Below are positions 35,703-44,023 of a stretch of 44,584 bases of DNA, in pieces. The DNA lies in NCBI GenBank assembly GCA_026391195.1, contig JAPLEI010000059.1, forward strand, positions 1 through 44,584. Direction: 5' to 3'. The position numbers were made by a program, and so were the translations under genes. Positions within the stretch are counted from its first letter, which is position 1; the number at the start of each line of letters is the position of its first letter. The notes beneath the pieces were generated by a model. It was not told where the DNA came from. It ran no database searches and saw nothing but the letters and a program-made list of their open reading frames with translations. Source of the stretch: Bacteroidota bacterium (GTDB lineage Bacteria > Bacteroidota > Bacteroidia > Chitinophagales > Chitinophagaceae).

Positions 35703-35788
35703 AACAGGTTGCTGCAACAAATGCATACCGGTCACTCAGTATTTTTGGTAGCTTGCAACACTTATTCATCCAGAATGTTATAAAAGGT

Positions 35789-36721
35789 ATGCAGCCACTG
35801 GTTAAGATAACAGCGCTCACCAAGCAATTTGGCCATCTCACGGCAGTGGATCATTTGTCTTTTTCGGTAGAACCCGCATCCGTATATGGTTTCTTGGGTC
35901 AAAATGGTGCCGGAAAAAGTACTACCATCCGAATGCTTACTGGCTTAATTATGCCCAGTTCTGGTGAAATTGAAATATTCGGTTTGTCCCTTGCCAAACA
36001 TAAAAAAGAAATTCTTAAACAGATAGGAGCGGTAATTGAAAAGCCGGATGTGTACCAATATCTATCTGCGTACGATAATCTGCAATTGTTTGCCCGACTC
36101 AGTGGAATTCGGCCAACCCGAGTTAGTCTGATGGACCAGCTTGCGCAGGTAGGTCTGGCAGATCGTGCCAAGGATAAAGTTGCAGGCTTTTCACAGGGGA
36201 TGAAGCAGCGACTGGGCATTGCCATCGCACTGGTGCACCAACCCCAATTGATTATTCTGGATGAACCTACCAATGGACTAGATCCGCAGGGCATTGCCGA
36301 TATCCGGCACCTAATCATTCACTTGCGAACTGAATTGAAAAAAACAGTGATTGTATCTTCTCACCTGTTAAGTGAAATTGAACAGGTAGCCACGCAATTA
36401 CTGATTATTCACAAAGGTAAAAAAGTTAAAGAGGGGAATGCTTCGGAATTATTCGACCCTGCACAAACGGTAGTTCAGTTGAGCACGGAGCAGAACGAAA
36501 CTGCATGGGCTGTATTACAAGCCTCTTCTTGGCAGCCTTATCTGCAACGGATTACACCCGAAGGAATTATTTTAAAAGTAGATCGCCGACAGATTCCTGC
36601 ATTGCATCAGTCGCTGGTACACTTGCAGATACCCCTGATATCATTACAACCCCGGCATTCGCTGGAGGATTATTTTTTACAAGTTACTACCCCTGGATAT
36701 GTGGACACTCTTTCAAATTGA
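35789..36721 (+). CDS. ABC transporter ATPase (ABC-2 type)
   Basis: The 310-residue ATPase drives a separate permease encoded by the next gene. It has Walker A GQNGAGKST (37-45), signature FSQGM (134-138), Walker B LIILDEP (154-160) and the usual D-loop NGLDP. The C-terminal part (about 220-310) is the regulatory extension typical of NatA/CcmA-like importers-exporters. I use ATG 35789; an in-frame TTG at 35753 would add 12 residues. The 3' end overlaps the permease start by 23 bases, so translation is probably coupled. Confidence 0.9.
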   Translation: MQPLVKITALTKQFGHLTAVDHLSFSVEPASVYGFLGQNGAGKSTTIRMLTGLIMPSSGEIEIFGLSLAKHKKEILKQIGAVIEKPDVYQYLSAYDNLQLFARLSGIRPTRVSLMDQLAQVGLADRAKDKVAGFSQGMKQRLGIAIALVHQPQLIILDEPTNGLDPQGIADIRHLIIHLRTELKKTVIVSSHLLSEIEQVATQLLIIHKGKKVKEGNASELFDPAQTVVQLSTEQNETAWAVLQASSWQPYLQRITPEGIILKVDRRQIPALHQSLVHLQIPLISLQPRHSLEDYFLQVTTPGYVDTLSN

Positions 36722-37574
36722 GGTATATAAAATATTCCGTCGTCCACGAACGTACATTGCATTCGCGGCTATTACCGGCTTGATTGGTATTATACAGTTT
36801 GGATTAAAACTGGATGGGGCACAGTATGTAGAATTTATGATGCGGGATATTACTTCTTCTATTACCATCGAAGGAAATATTTTAAACGGATACCAGGTTT
36901 GTTATATTGTATTACAGGTATTGCTCGTGCATGTACCTTTACTGATTGCGCTGGTGGCGGCTGATATGATTTCGGGGGAGGCCAATATGGGTACCCTGCG
37001 TTTATTGCTTACCAAGCCCATCAGCCGCGATGCATTTTTGGTGGCTAAGTTTATGGCAACCATGGTATATACGTTGCTCTTACTAATCTGGTTAGCTATA
37101 TTAGCCTTGTTTTTGAACATGTTGATTTTTGGTACCGATGATTTGTTTTTACTCAAGAGCAGTTATGTAGTGCTGTTGAGGGAAAATGATATCTTCTGGA
37201 GATATTGCGGCGCTTTTGCTTTTGCTGCCCTTGCCATGAGTACAGTTGCCGCATTGGGCTTTTTATTGAGCCTGTTTGCCAACAATTCTATCGGGCCCAT
37301 TGTTGCCACTATGAGTATCATTGTTTTTTTAACCATACTCAGTACCCTGAATATTCCCTTATTCAGTTATGTAAAGCCTTATTTATTTACTACCCATATG
37401 ATTGGGTGGAAAGAATTTTTCGACATTAAGGTGAATGCATCCAATGAAGCCTTATCCGGCACTATACAACATCCTATGCGCATCGTTCAATCGGCGTTGG
37501 TATTGTTGGCACATATTGTGTTGTTTCTGTTAATTTCAATATGGGTATTTCGCAAAAAAGATATTCTTAGTTAA
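36699..37574 (+). CDS. ABC-2 type permease
   Basis: A 291-residue membrane protein with about six hydrophobic helices, in the NosY/ABC-2 pattern: an N-terminal amphipathic segment ending in FRRPRTYIA, a first helix near 20-40, then a pair flanking the EANMGTLRLLLTKPISRDAFLVAKF coupling segment (about 90-115), and a cluster of helices to the end. It overlaps the ATPase gene by 23 bases. The substrate is unknown; a LolA-like gene follows 14 bases later, which may point to an envelope function. Confidence 0.85.
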   Translation: MWTLFQIEVYKIFRRPRTYIAFAAITGLIGIIQFGLKLDGAQYVEFMMRDITSSITIEGNILNGYQVCYIVLQVLLVHVPLLIALVAADMISGEANMGTLRLLLTKPISRDAFLVAKFMATMVYTLLLLIWLAILALFLNMLIFGTDDLFLLKSSYVVLLRENDIFWRYCGAFAFAALAMSTVAALGFLLSLFANNSIGPIVATMSIIVFLTILSTLNIPLFSYVKPYLFTTHMIGWKEFFDIKVNASNEALSGTIQHPMRIVQSALVLLAHIVLFLLISIWVFRKKDILS

Positions 37575-37588
37575 TTATAGCAGGTTTT

Positions 37589-38284
37589 ATGAAGAAAATA
37601 AGTTTGATATGCTTGAGTTGTATGCTGGTTGCGGGTATTCAGGCCCAGGATATGACGCCCCTCGTGCAAAAAGTACGGGCGAAAATTGAGCAGGTAAAAG
37701 ACTATGTGGCTGTGGGTACCATGAAAACCGATGTGTCTTTTATTAAAGCCCCCATAGGAAAAGTAAAAGTATATTTTAAAAAGCCCGATCTGTTTTCTAT
37801 TAAAAAAGAAGGTGGAATCTCTTTGTTGCCCAAAGGCGGCGTTTCCATTAATATGAGTTCGTTGATGGCCACCACTTCTTTTGTTGCACTTTCGGCAGGG
37901 GAGGCAGTAGTTGACGGAATAAAAACCCGCGTAGTAAAATTGCTGCCCATGAACGAGAACAGTGAAGTGATTTTAACCACTTTGTATATTCAGGAGGCAA
38001 CCCTATTGGTTTTGAAAGCGGTTACTTCTACCCGCGAAAATGGCACCTACGAAATGACGATGCAATACGGAGCATATCAGCAGTATGGCTTGCCAGATAA
38101 AGTGATTTTTAGTTTCAACACCAAAGATTATAAATTGCCCAAGGGCATTACCCTCGAATTTGAGGAAGATACCAAGCCACTTACCGAGGCCGAAAAAATA
38201 AAAAACAGAAAAGGGCGGGTAGAAATCAATTATAGCAGTTACACCATTAATCAGGGATTGACAGATGCAGTATTTAAAAAATAA
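37589..38284 (+). CDS. LolA-like periplasmic protein
   Basis: The 231-residue protein has a Sec signal peptide (about 1-19, ending GIQAQ) and a mature part resembling the LolA/LolB lipoprotein-carrier fold: IEQVKDYVAVGTMKTDVSF, KVKVYFKKPDLFSIKK, a central strand-rich region and VIFSFNTKDYKLPKGITLEF. True LolA shuttles lipoproteins between membranes; this one may carry a hydrophobic molecule handled by the adjacent ABC-2 pair, with which it is probably co-transcribed. The 3' end converges on the epimerase gene with 18 bases between. Confidence 0.65.
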   Translation: MKKISLICLSCMLVAGIQAQDMTPLVQKVRAKIEQVKDYVAVGTMKTDVSFIKAPIGKVKVYFKKPDLFSIKKEGGISLLPKGGVSINMSSLMATTSFVALSAGEAVVDGIKTRVVKLLPMNENSEVILTTLYIQEATLLVLKAVTSTRENGTYEMTMQYGAYQQYGLPDKVIFSFNTKDYKLPKGITLEFEEDTKPLTEAEKIKNRKGRVEINYSSYTINQGLTDAVFKK

Positions 38285-38302
38285 TTGCAGGAAATTTTTC
38301 CC

Positions 38303-39184
38303 TTATCGAAGTGTTACACTCCATTTCGTACTAAATTCTGCTCCGGGCAATAAGGTACAAATGCCATCTTTTTCTTCTAATTTTCCAGAAGCAGTAGCGT
38401 GATCGGCAATGCCTTGCCAGGGTTCTAAACAAATAAATGGGGCATTGCGGGCACTCCAGATACCAAAATAAGGTGTGTTGGGAAAATGAAAGTCGAGGGC
38501 TCTTTTTCCAGTGTGGCTGGCCAGGGTAATCTTGTTCGATTGTAAATTTTTAAAAACCAAGGCATCCCCATAAAATAGTTCGGGATGCAGGGGTAATTGC
38601 TGCGTTTGATGAAAGAAGGGTTTCGGTACCGGGTCAATCAAGGCATCAGCAGTTAAGGGATAGATGGGCGCATTTTCCGGCTCAGAAAATTCCAGATAAT
38701 AATCCGTATAAGAAAGTGCGGGTTCGATTGGTAAGGAAAAAGCCGGATGTGCCCCTAGTGAAAAAAGCAGGGGAGATGTTCCAGTATTTTCAACCAAATA
38801 GGTTACCTGCAGGCTTGCTTCCATTAACTGATAGCGAATGGAAAGTTGAAAGGTGAAGGGATACACTTGCAGGGTTTCCGCATCTTCCTGCAATTGAAAT
38901 AGCAGGGTATCGGCCGTTTGGGTTATGAGTGTGAAATTTTTTTCTCTGGCAAAACCATGCCGGGGTAGGGAATAGGTTTTATTTTGCCAGCTATATTGAT
39001 TGTTTTTTAGCGTGCCTACGATGGGGAATAATACAGGACTGGTTTTACCCCAAAAACTTGGGTCGCCGCTCCATAAATAGGAAAGCTGATGTGTAAGATG
39101 AAACAATTCTTTTAATTCGGCACCCCGGGCAGCTACGCGAATGCGAATCAGCTGATTAGAAATTTCGTACCAGTCGGTCGGCAT
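38303..39184 (-). CDS. Aldose 1-epimerase family protein
   Basis: The 293-residue protein has the galactose-mutarotase fold: GAELKELFHL, the catalytic-type PRHGFAREKNF (about 72-82), and LGAHPAFSLPI (about 143-153) with a second conserved His. Length fits the YeaD/LacX subgroup rather than full GalM (about 340). The specific sugar is not known. Its ATG overlaps the pdxA stop by one base (TAATG), so the two are translationally coupled although functionally unrelated. Confidence 0.85.
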   Translation of the reverse strand: MPTDWYEISNQLIRIRVAARGAELKELFHLTHQLSYLWSGDPSFWGKTSPVLFPIVGTLKNNQYSWQNKTYSLPRHGFAREKNFTLITQTADTLLFQLQEDAETLQVYPFTFQLSIRYQLMEASLQVTYLVENTGTSPLLFSLGAHPAFSLPIEPALSYTDYYLEFSEPENAPIYPLTADALIDPVPKPFFHQTQQLPLHPELFYGDALVFKNLQSNKITLASHTGKRALDFHFPNTPYFGIWSARNAPFICLEPWQGIADHATASGKLEEKDGICTLLPGAEFSTKWSVTLR

Positions 39185-40278
39185 TATCTTTCGTTTTCTT
39201 CAAATCTTTCGTCTACCGAATTAGCAATCATACGCGCACTGATTTTTTTCAGCGGGTTACTACGCATTTCTGCATAGCCCATTCGTTGGCGAAAAATTTC
39301 AATGCCTTCAAAAATCGCTGCCATCATAGAGCTAGGGTCGGCTTTGCCTTTACCGGCAATATCAAATGCAGTGCCGTGGTCGGGACTGGTGCGTATAGCG
39401 GGTAGCCCTGCTGTATAATTTACGCCCTCCCCAATGGATAAACTTTTAAAGGGAATTAATCCCTGATCGTGGTACATAGCCAATATGCCGTCGAATCTTT
39501 CGTGGTGGCCACGGGCAAAAAATCCATCGGCAGCGTAGGGTCCAAACACCAACATCTGTTGACGAGCTTCTTTTAATGCAGGTGACACGATGGATTCTTC
39601 TTCTTTACCAATTAAGCCCTGATCACCGGCATGTGGATTTAAACCAAGCACAGCAATACGGGGTTTGGAAATACCGAAATCTTTTTGCAGACTTTGATTT
39701 AGTATTGAAAGTTTCGAGCGAAGGGCTTCTTTGGTTACGGCTTTGGCCGCATCTTGCAAGGGGATATGTTCCGATAAAACGCCGATGCGCATATTATCTG
39801 AAACCATCATCATCAACACATCCGACACTTGAAAGATGGTTTTAAAGTAGGGGGTATGTCCGGTAAAAGGAAACTGTTCGGAATAAATATTTTTTTTATG
39901 CATGGGGGCGGTAACCAATATTTGAATTTGTTTATCCAGCAATGCCTGGGTAGCGGTTTGTAGGGATAGCAGGGCATATTTTCCGCCGGCTTCATTCAAC
40001 TCACCCGGTTGGATTTCTACTTCCTCTTCCCAGCAATTGAACAGATTTACCTGTTTGGGAAAGGGTCGGTTCAGATCTTTCAGTTGGGTATAATTCAAGG
40101 TATGTTCGGGTAACCCTTTGCGATAAAAATTGAGGGCTTTGCTATTGCCAAAAATGAGGGGCGTACAAAAATCCAGCAGGCGGCTGTCGGAGAGGGTTTT
40201 TATCAGCAGTTCTATGCCAATACCATTTAAGTCGCCGGTAGTGAAACCAATTACTGGTTTTTGGGTTTCGTTGCTCAT
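39184..40278 (-). CDS. pdxA: 4-hydroxythreonine-4-phosphate dehydrogenase
   Basis: PdxA oxidises 4-phosphohydroxy-L-threonine in the DXP-dependent pathway to pyridoxal phosphate. The 364-residue protein has the conserved GDLNGIGIE start, VTAPMHKK, the metal-binding His in GHTPYF, NPHAGDQGLIGKEE and AMYHDQGLIPFK, and the terminal RTSPDHGTAFDIAGKGKAD. The start is ATG 40278; nine upstream in-frame codons from 40305 lack family similarity. It partly faces rsmA as a divergent neighbour. pdxJ is not in the window. Confidence 0.95.
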   Translation of the reverse strand: MSNETQKPVIGFTTGDLNGIGIELLIKTLSDSRLLDFCTPLIFGNSKALNFYRKGLPEHTLNYTQLKDLNRPFPKQVNLFNCWEEEVEIQPGELNEAGGKYALLSLQTATQALLDKQIQILVTAPMHKKNIYSEQFPFTGHTPYFKTIFQVSDVLMMMVSDNMRIGVLSEHIPLQDAAKAVTKEALRSKLSILNQSLQKDFGISKPRIAVLGLNPHAGDQGLIGKEEESIVSPALKEARQQMLVFGPYAADGFFARGHHERFDGILAMYHDQGLIPFKSLSIGEGVNYTAGLPAIRTSPDHGTAFDIAGKGKADPSSMMAAIFEGIEIFRQRMGYAEMRSNPLKKISARMIANSVDERFEENER

Positions 40279-40352
40279 GGAAGTAATTTGAGTGTAAAAA
40301 TACACATTCTGCCTCAGTATATTACCGAATGGAGTTTACAGCATGAATCGGG

Positions 40353-40384
40353 TTGAAGGGGGCAGCGTAAATGCTGTATTTTTG
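40353..40384 (+). promoter_or_regulatory. Promoter abutting the rsmA start
   Basis: TTG at 40353-40355, a 21-base spacer and TATTTTTG at 40377-40384 match the consensus. Only three bases separate the box from ATG 40388, so the mRNA is likely leaderless. Confidence 0.55.
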
Positions 40385-40387
40385 CCT

Positions 40388-41143
40388 ATGCAGTATACGC
40401 TCAAAAAATCGCTGGGCCAGCACTTTCTTAAAAACGATGCAATTTGCCGGCAATTGGTAGAGGTTTGGAAAGAAACCAATGGACCCCGCCTGCTAGAGGT
40501 GGGAGCCGGTGGCGGAGCACTTACCCGTTTTTTGCTGAAACTTGAGGGAGTAGATTTTAAAGCGGTAGAGCTGGATGAAGAGAAAGTGGCGTATCTGTTG
40601 AAAACCTATCCTGCATTAGAAGGCAAGCTGCTACAGGGGGATATATTGCAACTTCCCTTACCCTTTAGCGAACCATTTACCTTGATGGGCAATTTTCCGT
40701 ATAATATTTCAACCCAAATTGTTTTTCGGGTACTGGAATGGAAAGAGGTTGTTTCGGTGATGATTGGAATGTTTCAGAAAGAAGTAGCCGAAAGAATTGT
40801 TTCTGCTCCCGGCAGCCGGGTGTATGGAATTTTAAGTGTGCTGGTGCAAGCTTATTACGAAGCGGAGTATTTATTTGATGTGGGTCCAGAATGTTTTCAG
40901 CCTCCGCCTAAAGTTATGAGTGGGGTAATTCGTTTGAAGCGTAAAACGCAGGAACTACCCGTTAAATCGGAGAGGGCTTTGTGGGTATTGGTGAAAACAG
41001 CTTTTAACCAGCGCAGAAAAATGCTGCGCAATGCGGTGAAAAGTTTGTTTGACGAATCTGTGTTGCAAGATTCGATTTTTGATAAAAGAGCCGAACAATT
41101 ATCGGTAGCAGATTTTGCCCGACTAACATTTTTAATGAAATAA
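40388..41143 (+). CDS. rsmA: 16S rRNA dimethyladenosine transferase
   Basis: RsmA (KsgA) dimethylates A1518 and A1519 in 16S rRNA. The 251-residue protein has the typical start YTLKKSLGQHFLKN, the SAM motif LEVGAGGGALT (36-46), the GDILQ segment, and NFPY (102-105) in place of the commoner NLPY. The FQPPPKVMSGVIRL and AFNQRRKMLRN segments complete the match. Upstream in-frame ATG 40343 lies in the promoter and is rejected. The dehydrogenase gene follows 17 bases later on the same strand. Confidence 0.95.
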   Translation: MQYTLKKSLGQHFLKNDAICRQLVEVWKETNGPRLLEVGAGGGALTRFLLKLEGVDFKAVELDEEKVAYLLKTYPALEGKLLQGDILQLPLPFSEPFTLMGNFPYNISTQIVFRVLEWKEVVSVMIGMFQKEVAERIVSAPGSRVYGILSVLVQAYYEAEYLFDVGPECFQPPPKVMSGVIRLKRKTQELPVKSERALWVLVKTAFNQRRKMLRNAVKSLFDESVLQDSIFDKRAEQLSVADFARLTFLMK

Positions 41144-41160
41144 TTGAATCAATCAGATAC

Positions 41161-42087
41161 ATGGCACCTATTGTATTAATTACGGCTCCCGCTCATCCCT
41201 GTTTGCAGGAGGCATTAGAAAGGGCAGGCTATGCAATTGAGCAACAGCTGCGACCAACCAATGATTGGCTGATGCAGCATATGCATCGGTTTACGGGCAT
41301 GGTGGTATCTACCCAACCAAAAATAGACCGAACCGTTTTAGATGCTGCCAACCAACTCAAATGGATTGCCCGTTTAGGAAGTGGCATGGAGCATATTGAT
41401 ACAACTTATGCGGCTTTGAAGGGAATCAATTGTGTAAGCAGTGCCGAAGGAAACTGTGGTGCGGTGGGGGAACATGTATTGGGTATGTTGTTGAATTTAC
41501 TCAAGTGCATGCAATGGAGTGCCGAAGAAGTGAAGGAAGGTAAATGGATTCGTGACATGCAAAGAGGGCAGGAGTTAAGTGGTAAAACGGTGGGCATAAT
41601 TGGATATGGACATACCGGTGCTGCTTTTGCTCGGTTACTTTCTTCATTTGATGTGAAGGTATTGGCACATGATAAGTATGAACATGGATTTGCGAATGCT
41701 TATGTGCGGGAAGCTTCGCTGGAGCAAATACAACAAAATGCACAGGTGGTGAGTTTACATCTCCCGCTTACTGCCGAAACCCATCATTATGCAGATGCAG
41801 GCTTTTTTGGGGCTTTGCAACAGCAACCCTATTTCTTGAATTCCGCCAGAGGAGGGCTGGTAAATACACCAGATTTATGTGCAGCCCTTCAGCAGCAACA
41901 AATTTGCGCTGCCGGTTTAGATGTGTTGGAAAATGAGCAACCCGATACATATACTGAAACAGAAAAAACGTACAGGCAATATTTGCTGCAACATAAACGG
42001 GTACTCATCACCCCACATATTGCCGGATATAGTCAGGAAGCTTTTCGCAAAATGGCCGAGGTGATTTTGCGGAAACTGGGCTTGTAG
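41161..42087 (+). CDS. NAD-dependent D-2-hydroxyacid dehydrogenase
   Basis: The 308-residue enzyme has the two-domain D-2-hydroxyacid dehydrogenase layout. The NAD motif GYGHTG is at 148-153, the catalytic Arg230 in NSARGG, Glu259 in the DVLENEQP segment, and His286 in TPHIAGY. It could act as 3-phosphoglycerate, erythronate-4-phosphate or glyoxylate-type dehydrogenase; sequence does not decide. It lacks the ACT domain of long SerA enzymes. It follows rsmA closely, while greA downstream has its own promoter. Confidence 0.88.
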   Translation: MAPIVLITAPAHPCLQEALERAGYAIEQQLRPTNDWLMQHMHRFTGMVVSTQPKIDRTVLDAANQLKWIARLGSGMEHIDTTYAALKGINCVSSAEGNCGAVGEHVLGMLLNLLKCMQWSAEEVKEGKWIRDMQRGQELSGKTVGIIGYGHTGAAFARLLSSFDVKVLAHDKYEHGFANAYVREASLEQIQQNAQVVSLHLPLTAETHHYADAGFFGALQQQPYFLNSARGGLVNTPDLCAALQQQQICAAGLDVLENEQPDTYTETEKTYRQYLLQHKRVLITPHIAGYSQEAFRKMAEVILRKLGL

Positions 42088-42255
42088 TGAATTGCTTTTA
42101 TAGCCAAAATTTGGAGGCGTAAATTGGTACATCCACCTATTTTAGGCATGCGTTTTTCGTAAAACACATCAAATGAACTATTAATATATTTTGTAATAGT
42201 TTAATATATTAATATTTTTCAACACTTTTAACGTCATTTGAACAGAAAGATTTTT
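42088..42255 (+). promoter_or_regulatory. AT-rich greA upstream region with spaced repeat
   Basis: TTAATATATT occurs at 42181-42190 and again at 42201-42210, exactly 20 bases apart (about two helix turns). The second copy with the following AA forms the 12-bp palindrome TTAATATATTAA. It could be an operator or an UP-like element for the greA promoter. Confidence 0.4.
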
Positions 42256-42263
42256 TAACTTTG
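42256..42263 (+). promoter_or_regulatory. -7 box (TAACTTTG) for greA
   Basis: TAACTTTG matches TAnnTTTG exactly. A TTTG at 42237-42240 is a possible -33 element with a short (15-base) spacer. Transcription would start just before the leader hairpin. Confidence 0.6.
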
Positions 42264-42268
42264 CGCAT

Positions 42269-42305
42269 TACAACGCCTCAGGCAACTGTGGCGTTGTATT
42301 TTTTT
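42269..42305 (+). terminator. Intrinsic terminator inside the greA leader
   Basis: TACAACGCC (42269-42277) pairs perfectly with GGCGTTGTA (42290-42298), nine pairs with a 12-base loop, followed directly by seven T residues. It lies after the greA promoter box and 22 bases before the greA ATG, so it should act as an attenuator. Confidence 0.8.
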
Positions 42306-42327
42306 CCCCTTACCTAAACGAAAAGCT

Positions 42328-42804
42328 ATGGCAGACGCGAATATGTATGTGACCAAGGAAACCTTTGATAAAATGCGTGAGGAGCTTCACCATATGAAAT
42401 CGGTAGATCGTCCGGCTTCTTCTCGTGCGATAGCCGAGGCAAGAGAGAAGGGCGATTTAAAAGAGAATGCTGAGTACGATGCTGCCAAGGAGGCGCAGGG
42501 TATGTTGGAAGCAAAAATCAAGCAATTAGAGGGAATGATTGCCAATGCAAAAATTGTAGATACCAATTCGATTGATACCAGTAAGGTTACTATTTTAACC
42601 AAGGTAACCATTACCAATATGGTTAATAATAAAGTGCTTACTTATCAGATAGTGGGAGAGAAGGAAGCCGACCTAAAGCTGGGAAAAATTTCTGCCGGTT
42701 CTCCCATTGGTAAAGGGTTGATGGGAAAAGTTCGGGGTGATATCGCTGATATTCAAGTGCCAACGGGCATGTTAAAGTTCCGAATTGATGATATTACTAT
42801 TTAA
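42328..42804 (+). CDS. greA: Transcription elongation factor GreA
   Basis: GreA rescues backtracked RNA polymerase by stimulating cleavage of the transcript. The 158-residue protein has the N-terminal coiled coil with the acidic tip (EAREKGDLKENAEYDAAKEAQG, residues about 32-52, Asp and Glu intact) and the C-terminal FKBP-like domain (ITNMVNNKVLTYQIVGEKEAD, SAGSPIGKGLMGK). Length is standard. A terminator-like hairpin in its leader suggests attenuation, perhaps by its own product, as reported for E. coli greA. HIT gene follows 36 bases later. Confidence 0.96.
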   Translation: MADANMYVTKETFDKMREELHHMKSVDRPASSRAIAEAREKGDLKENAEYDAAKEAQGMLEAKIKQLEGMIANAKIVDTNSIDTSKVTILTKVTITNMVNNKVLTYQIVGEKEADLKLGKISAGSPIGKGLMGKVRGDIADIQVPTGMLKFRIDDITI

Positions 42805-42840
42805 TCGGAATGGCTTACTTTTATCCTTCATTTCATTTTC

Positions 42841-43236
42841 ATGACTGTATTTTCTAAAATTATTTCCGGAGCAATTCCGAGTTACCGGATTGCCGAGAGC
42901 GAACATTTTTTTGCGTTTCTAGACATTTATCCGCAGGTAGAGGGCCATGTGTTGGTGGTACCAAAAGTTGAGATAGATAAGTTTTTCGATTTGGGGGATA
43001 CCTATCTCGCTGAGATGTTGGTATTTGCCAAGCCGATTGCCCAGGCCATAGAAAAAGCATTTCCCTGTAATCGTTGTGGCATGATTGTATTGGGCTTAGA
43101 GGTTCCGCATGCACATCTTCATTTGCTTCCTATTAATACTGCTTCCGACCTGAATTTCAACCGCAACAAGCTTACGGTTACGCATGGAAAACTGCAGGAG
43201 ATTCACCAAAAGATTCTGGCTGCGATGGCTGTATAG
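42841..43236 (+). CDS. HIT family protein
   Basis: The 131-residue protein belongs to the histidine-triad nucleotide hydrolase superfamily (HinT-like). Landmarks are FSKIISGAIPSYRI at the N terminus, FLDIYPQVEGHVLVVPK and the triad HAHLHLLP at 90-97, with His92 and His94 adjacent to the catalytic position. The exact substrate (AMP-lysine or another nucleotidyl conjugate) is unknown. It converges on ruvC with eight bases between stop codons. Confidence 0.92.
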   Translation: MTVFSKIISGAIPSYRIAESEHFFAFLDIYPQVEGHVLVVPKVEIDKFFDLGDTYLAEMLVFAKPIAQAIEKAFPCNRCGMIVLGLEVPHAHLHLLPINTASDLNFNRNKLTVTHGKLQEIHQKILAAMAV

Positions 43237-43244
43237 CAGCTTGT

Positions 43245-43814
43245 TTATTTGGTTCCGGAAACCCGGTTCGGATGTTGTTTGGTAAAATCTTCCCAGCCGG
43301 ATAATTTCTTTTTGCCTCCTGTTTGTAGGATGCTGCTTCCTTGGTAGTGGTGACAAAGGGCTACCGACAGGGCGTCGGTTGCATCGTAATAGCGAGGCTG
43401 CTCGTCAATTTGTAAAATAGTTTGCAGCATTTTCCACACTTGATCTTTATTGGCATTTCCATTACCAGTGATAGATTGTTTTACTTTTTTGGGAGAGTAT
43501 TCGGTAACGGGGATTCCGGCTTGCATGGCGGCGGCAATGGCAACTCCCTGGGCACGCCCTAGTTTTAGCATACTTTGTACATTCTTTCCAAAAAACGGAG
43601 CTTCAATGGCAAAGGATCCGGGATGATAAAGTCGGATTAATTCAGCTACTTTTTCATGAATCAGGTGCAACCGTTCATAGATATCTTTTACATGAGACAA
43701 TTTTAGCACATTCATCAGCAATACTTGGGGATTCCCTTTATCTACCTTAAGTAAAGCATATCCCATTAGTAAACTCCCCGGATCGATTCCTAAAATAATG
43801 TTCGCCTGTTTCAT
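43245..43814 (-). CDS. ruvC: Holliday junction endonuclease RuvC
   Basis: RuvC resolves four-way junctions made during recombination repair. The 189-residue protein has the four catalytic acids Asp11 (GIDPGS), Glu71 (AIEAPFFGKN), Asp144 and Asp147 (DATDALSVALCH). The start is ATG 43814; an in-frame ATG six codons upstream (43832) would add residues not usual for the family. ruvA and ruvB are not in the window. The C-terminal tail (about 160-189) is lysine-rich. Confidence 0.95.
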   Translation of the reverse strand: MKQANIILGIDPGSLLMGYALLKVDKGNPQVLLMNVLKLSHVKDIYERLHLIHEKVAELIRLYHPGSFAIEAPFFGKNVQSMLKLGRAQGVAIAAAMQAGIPVTEYSPKKVKQSITGNGNANKDQVWKMLQTILQIDEQPRYYDATDALSVALCHHYQGSSILQTGGKKKLSGWEDFTKQHPNRVSGTK

Positions 43815-44023
43815 AGTACCATGAAAATACACTCTTTATTCATGTGGTTAATCGGTTTGCGGGCATAATTTGTTTTCCTTTTTTATTGGGGATACTAAAT
43901 CAAACTTAGATTATAAGGATACCCAGCTATAGCCTCCCATCTGCTATCTGTTACTGTACCCAACCTTGAAATTCGCAGCCGGCTTTTCTATCTCCCCCGA
44001 AACCTCGTTCTTTGCAGTATCAA

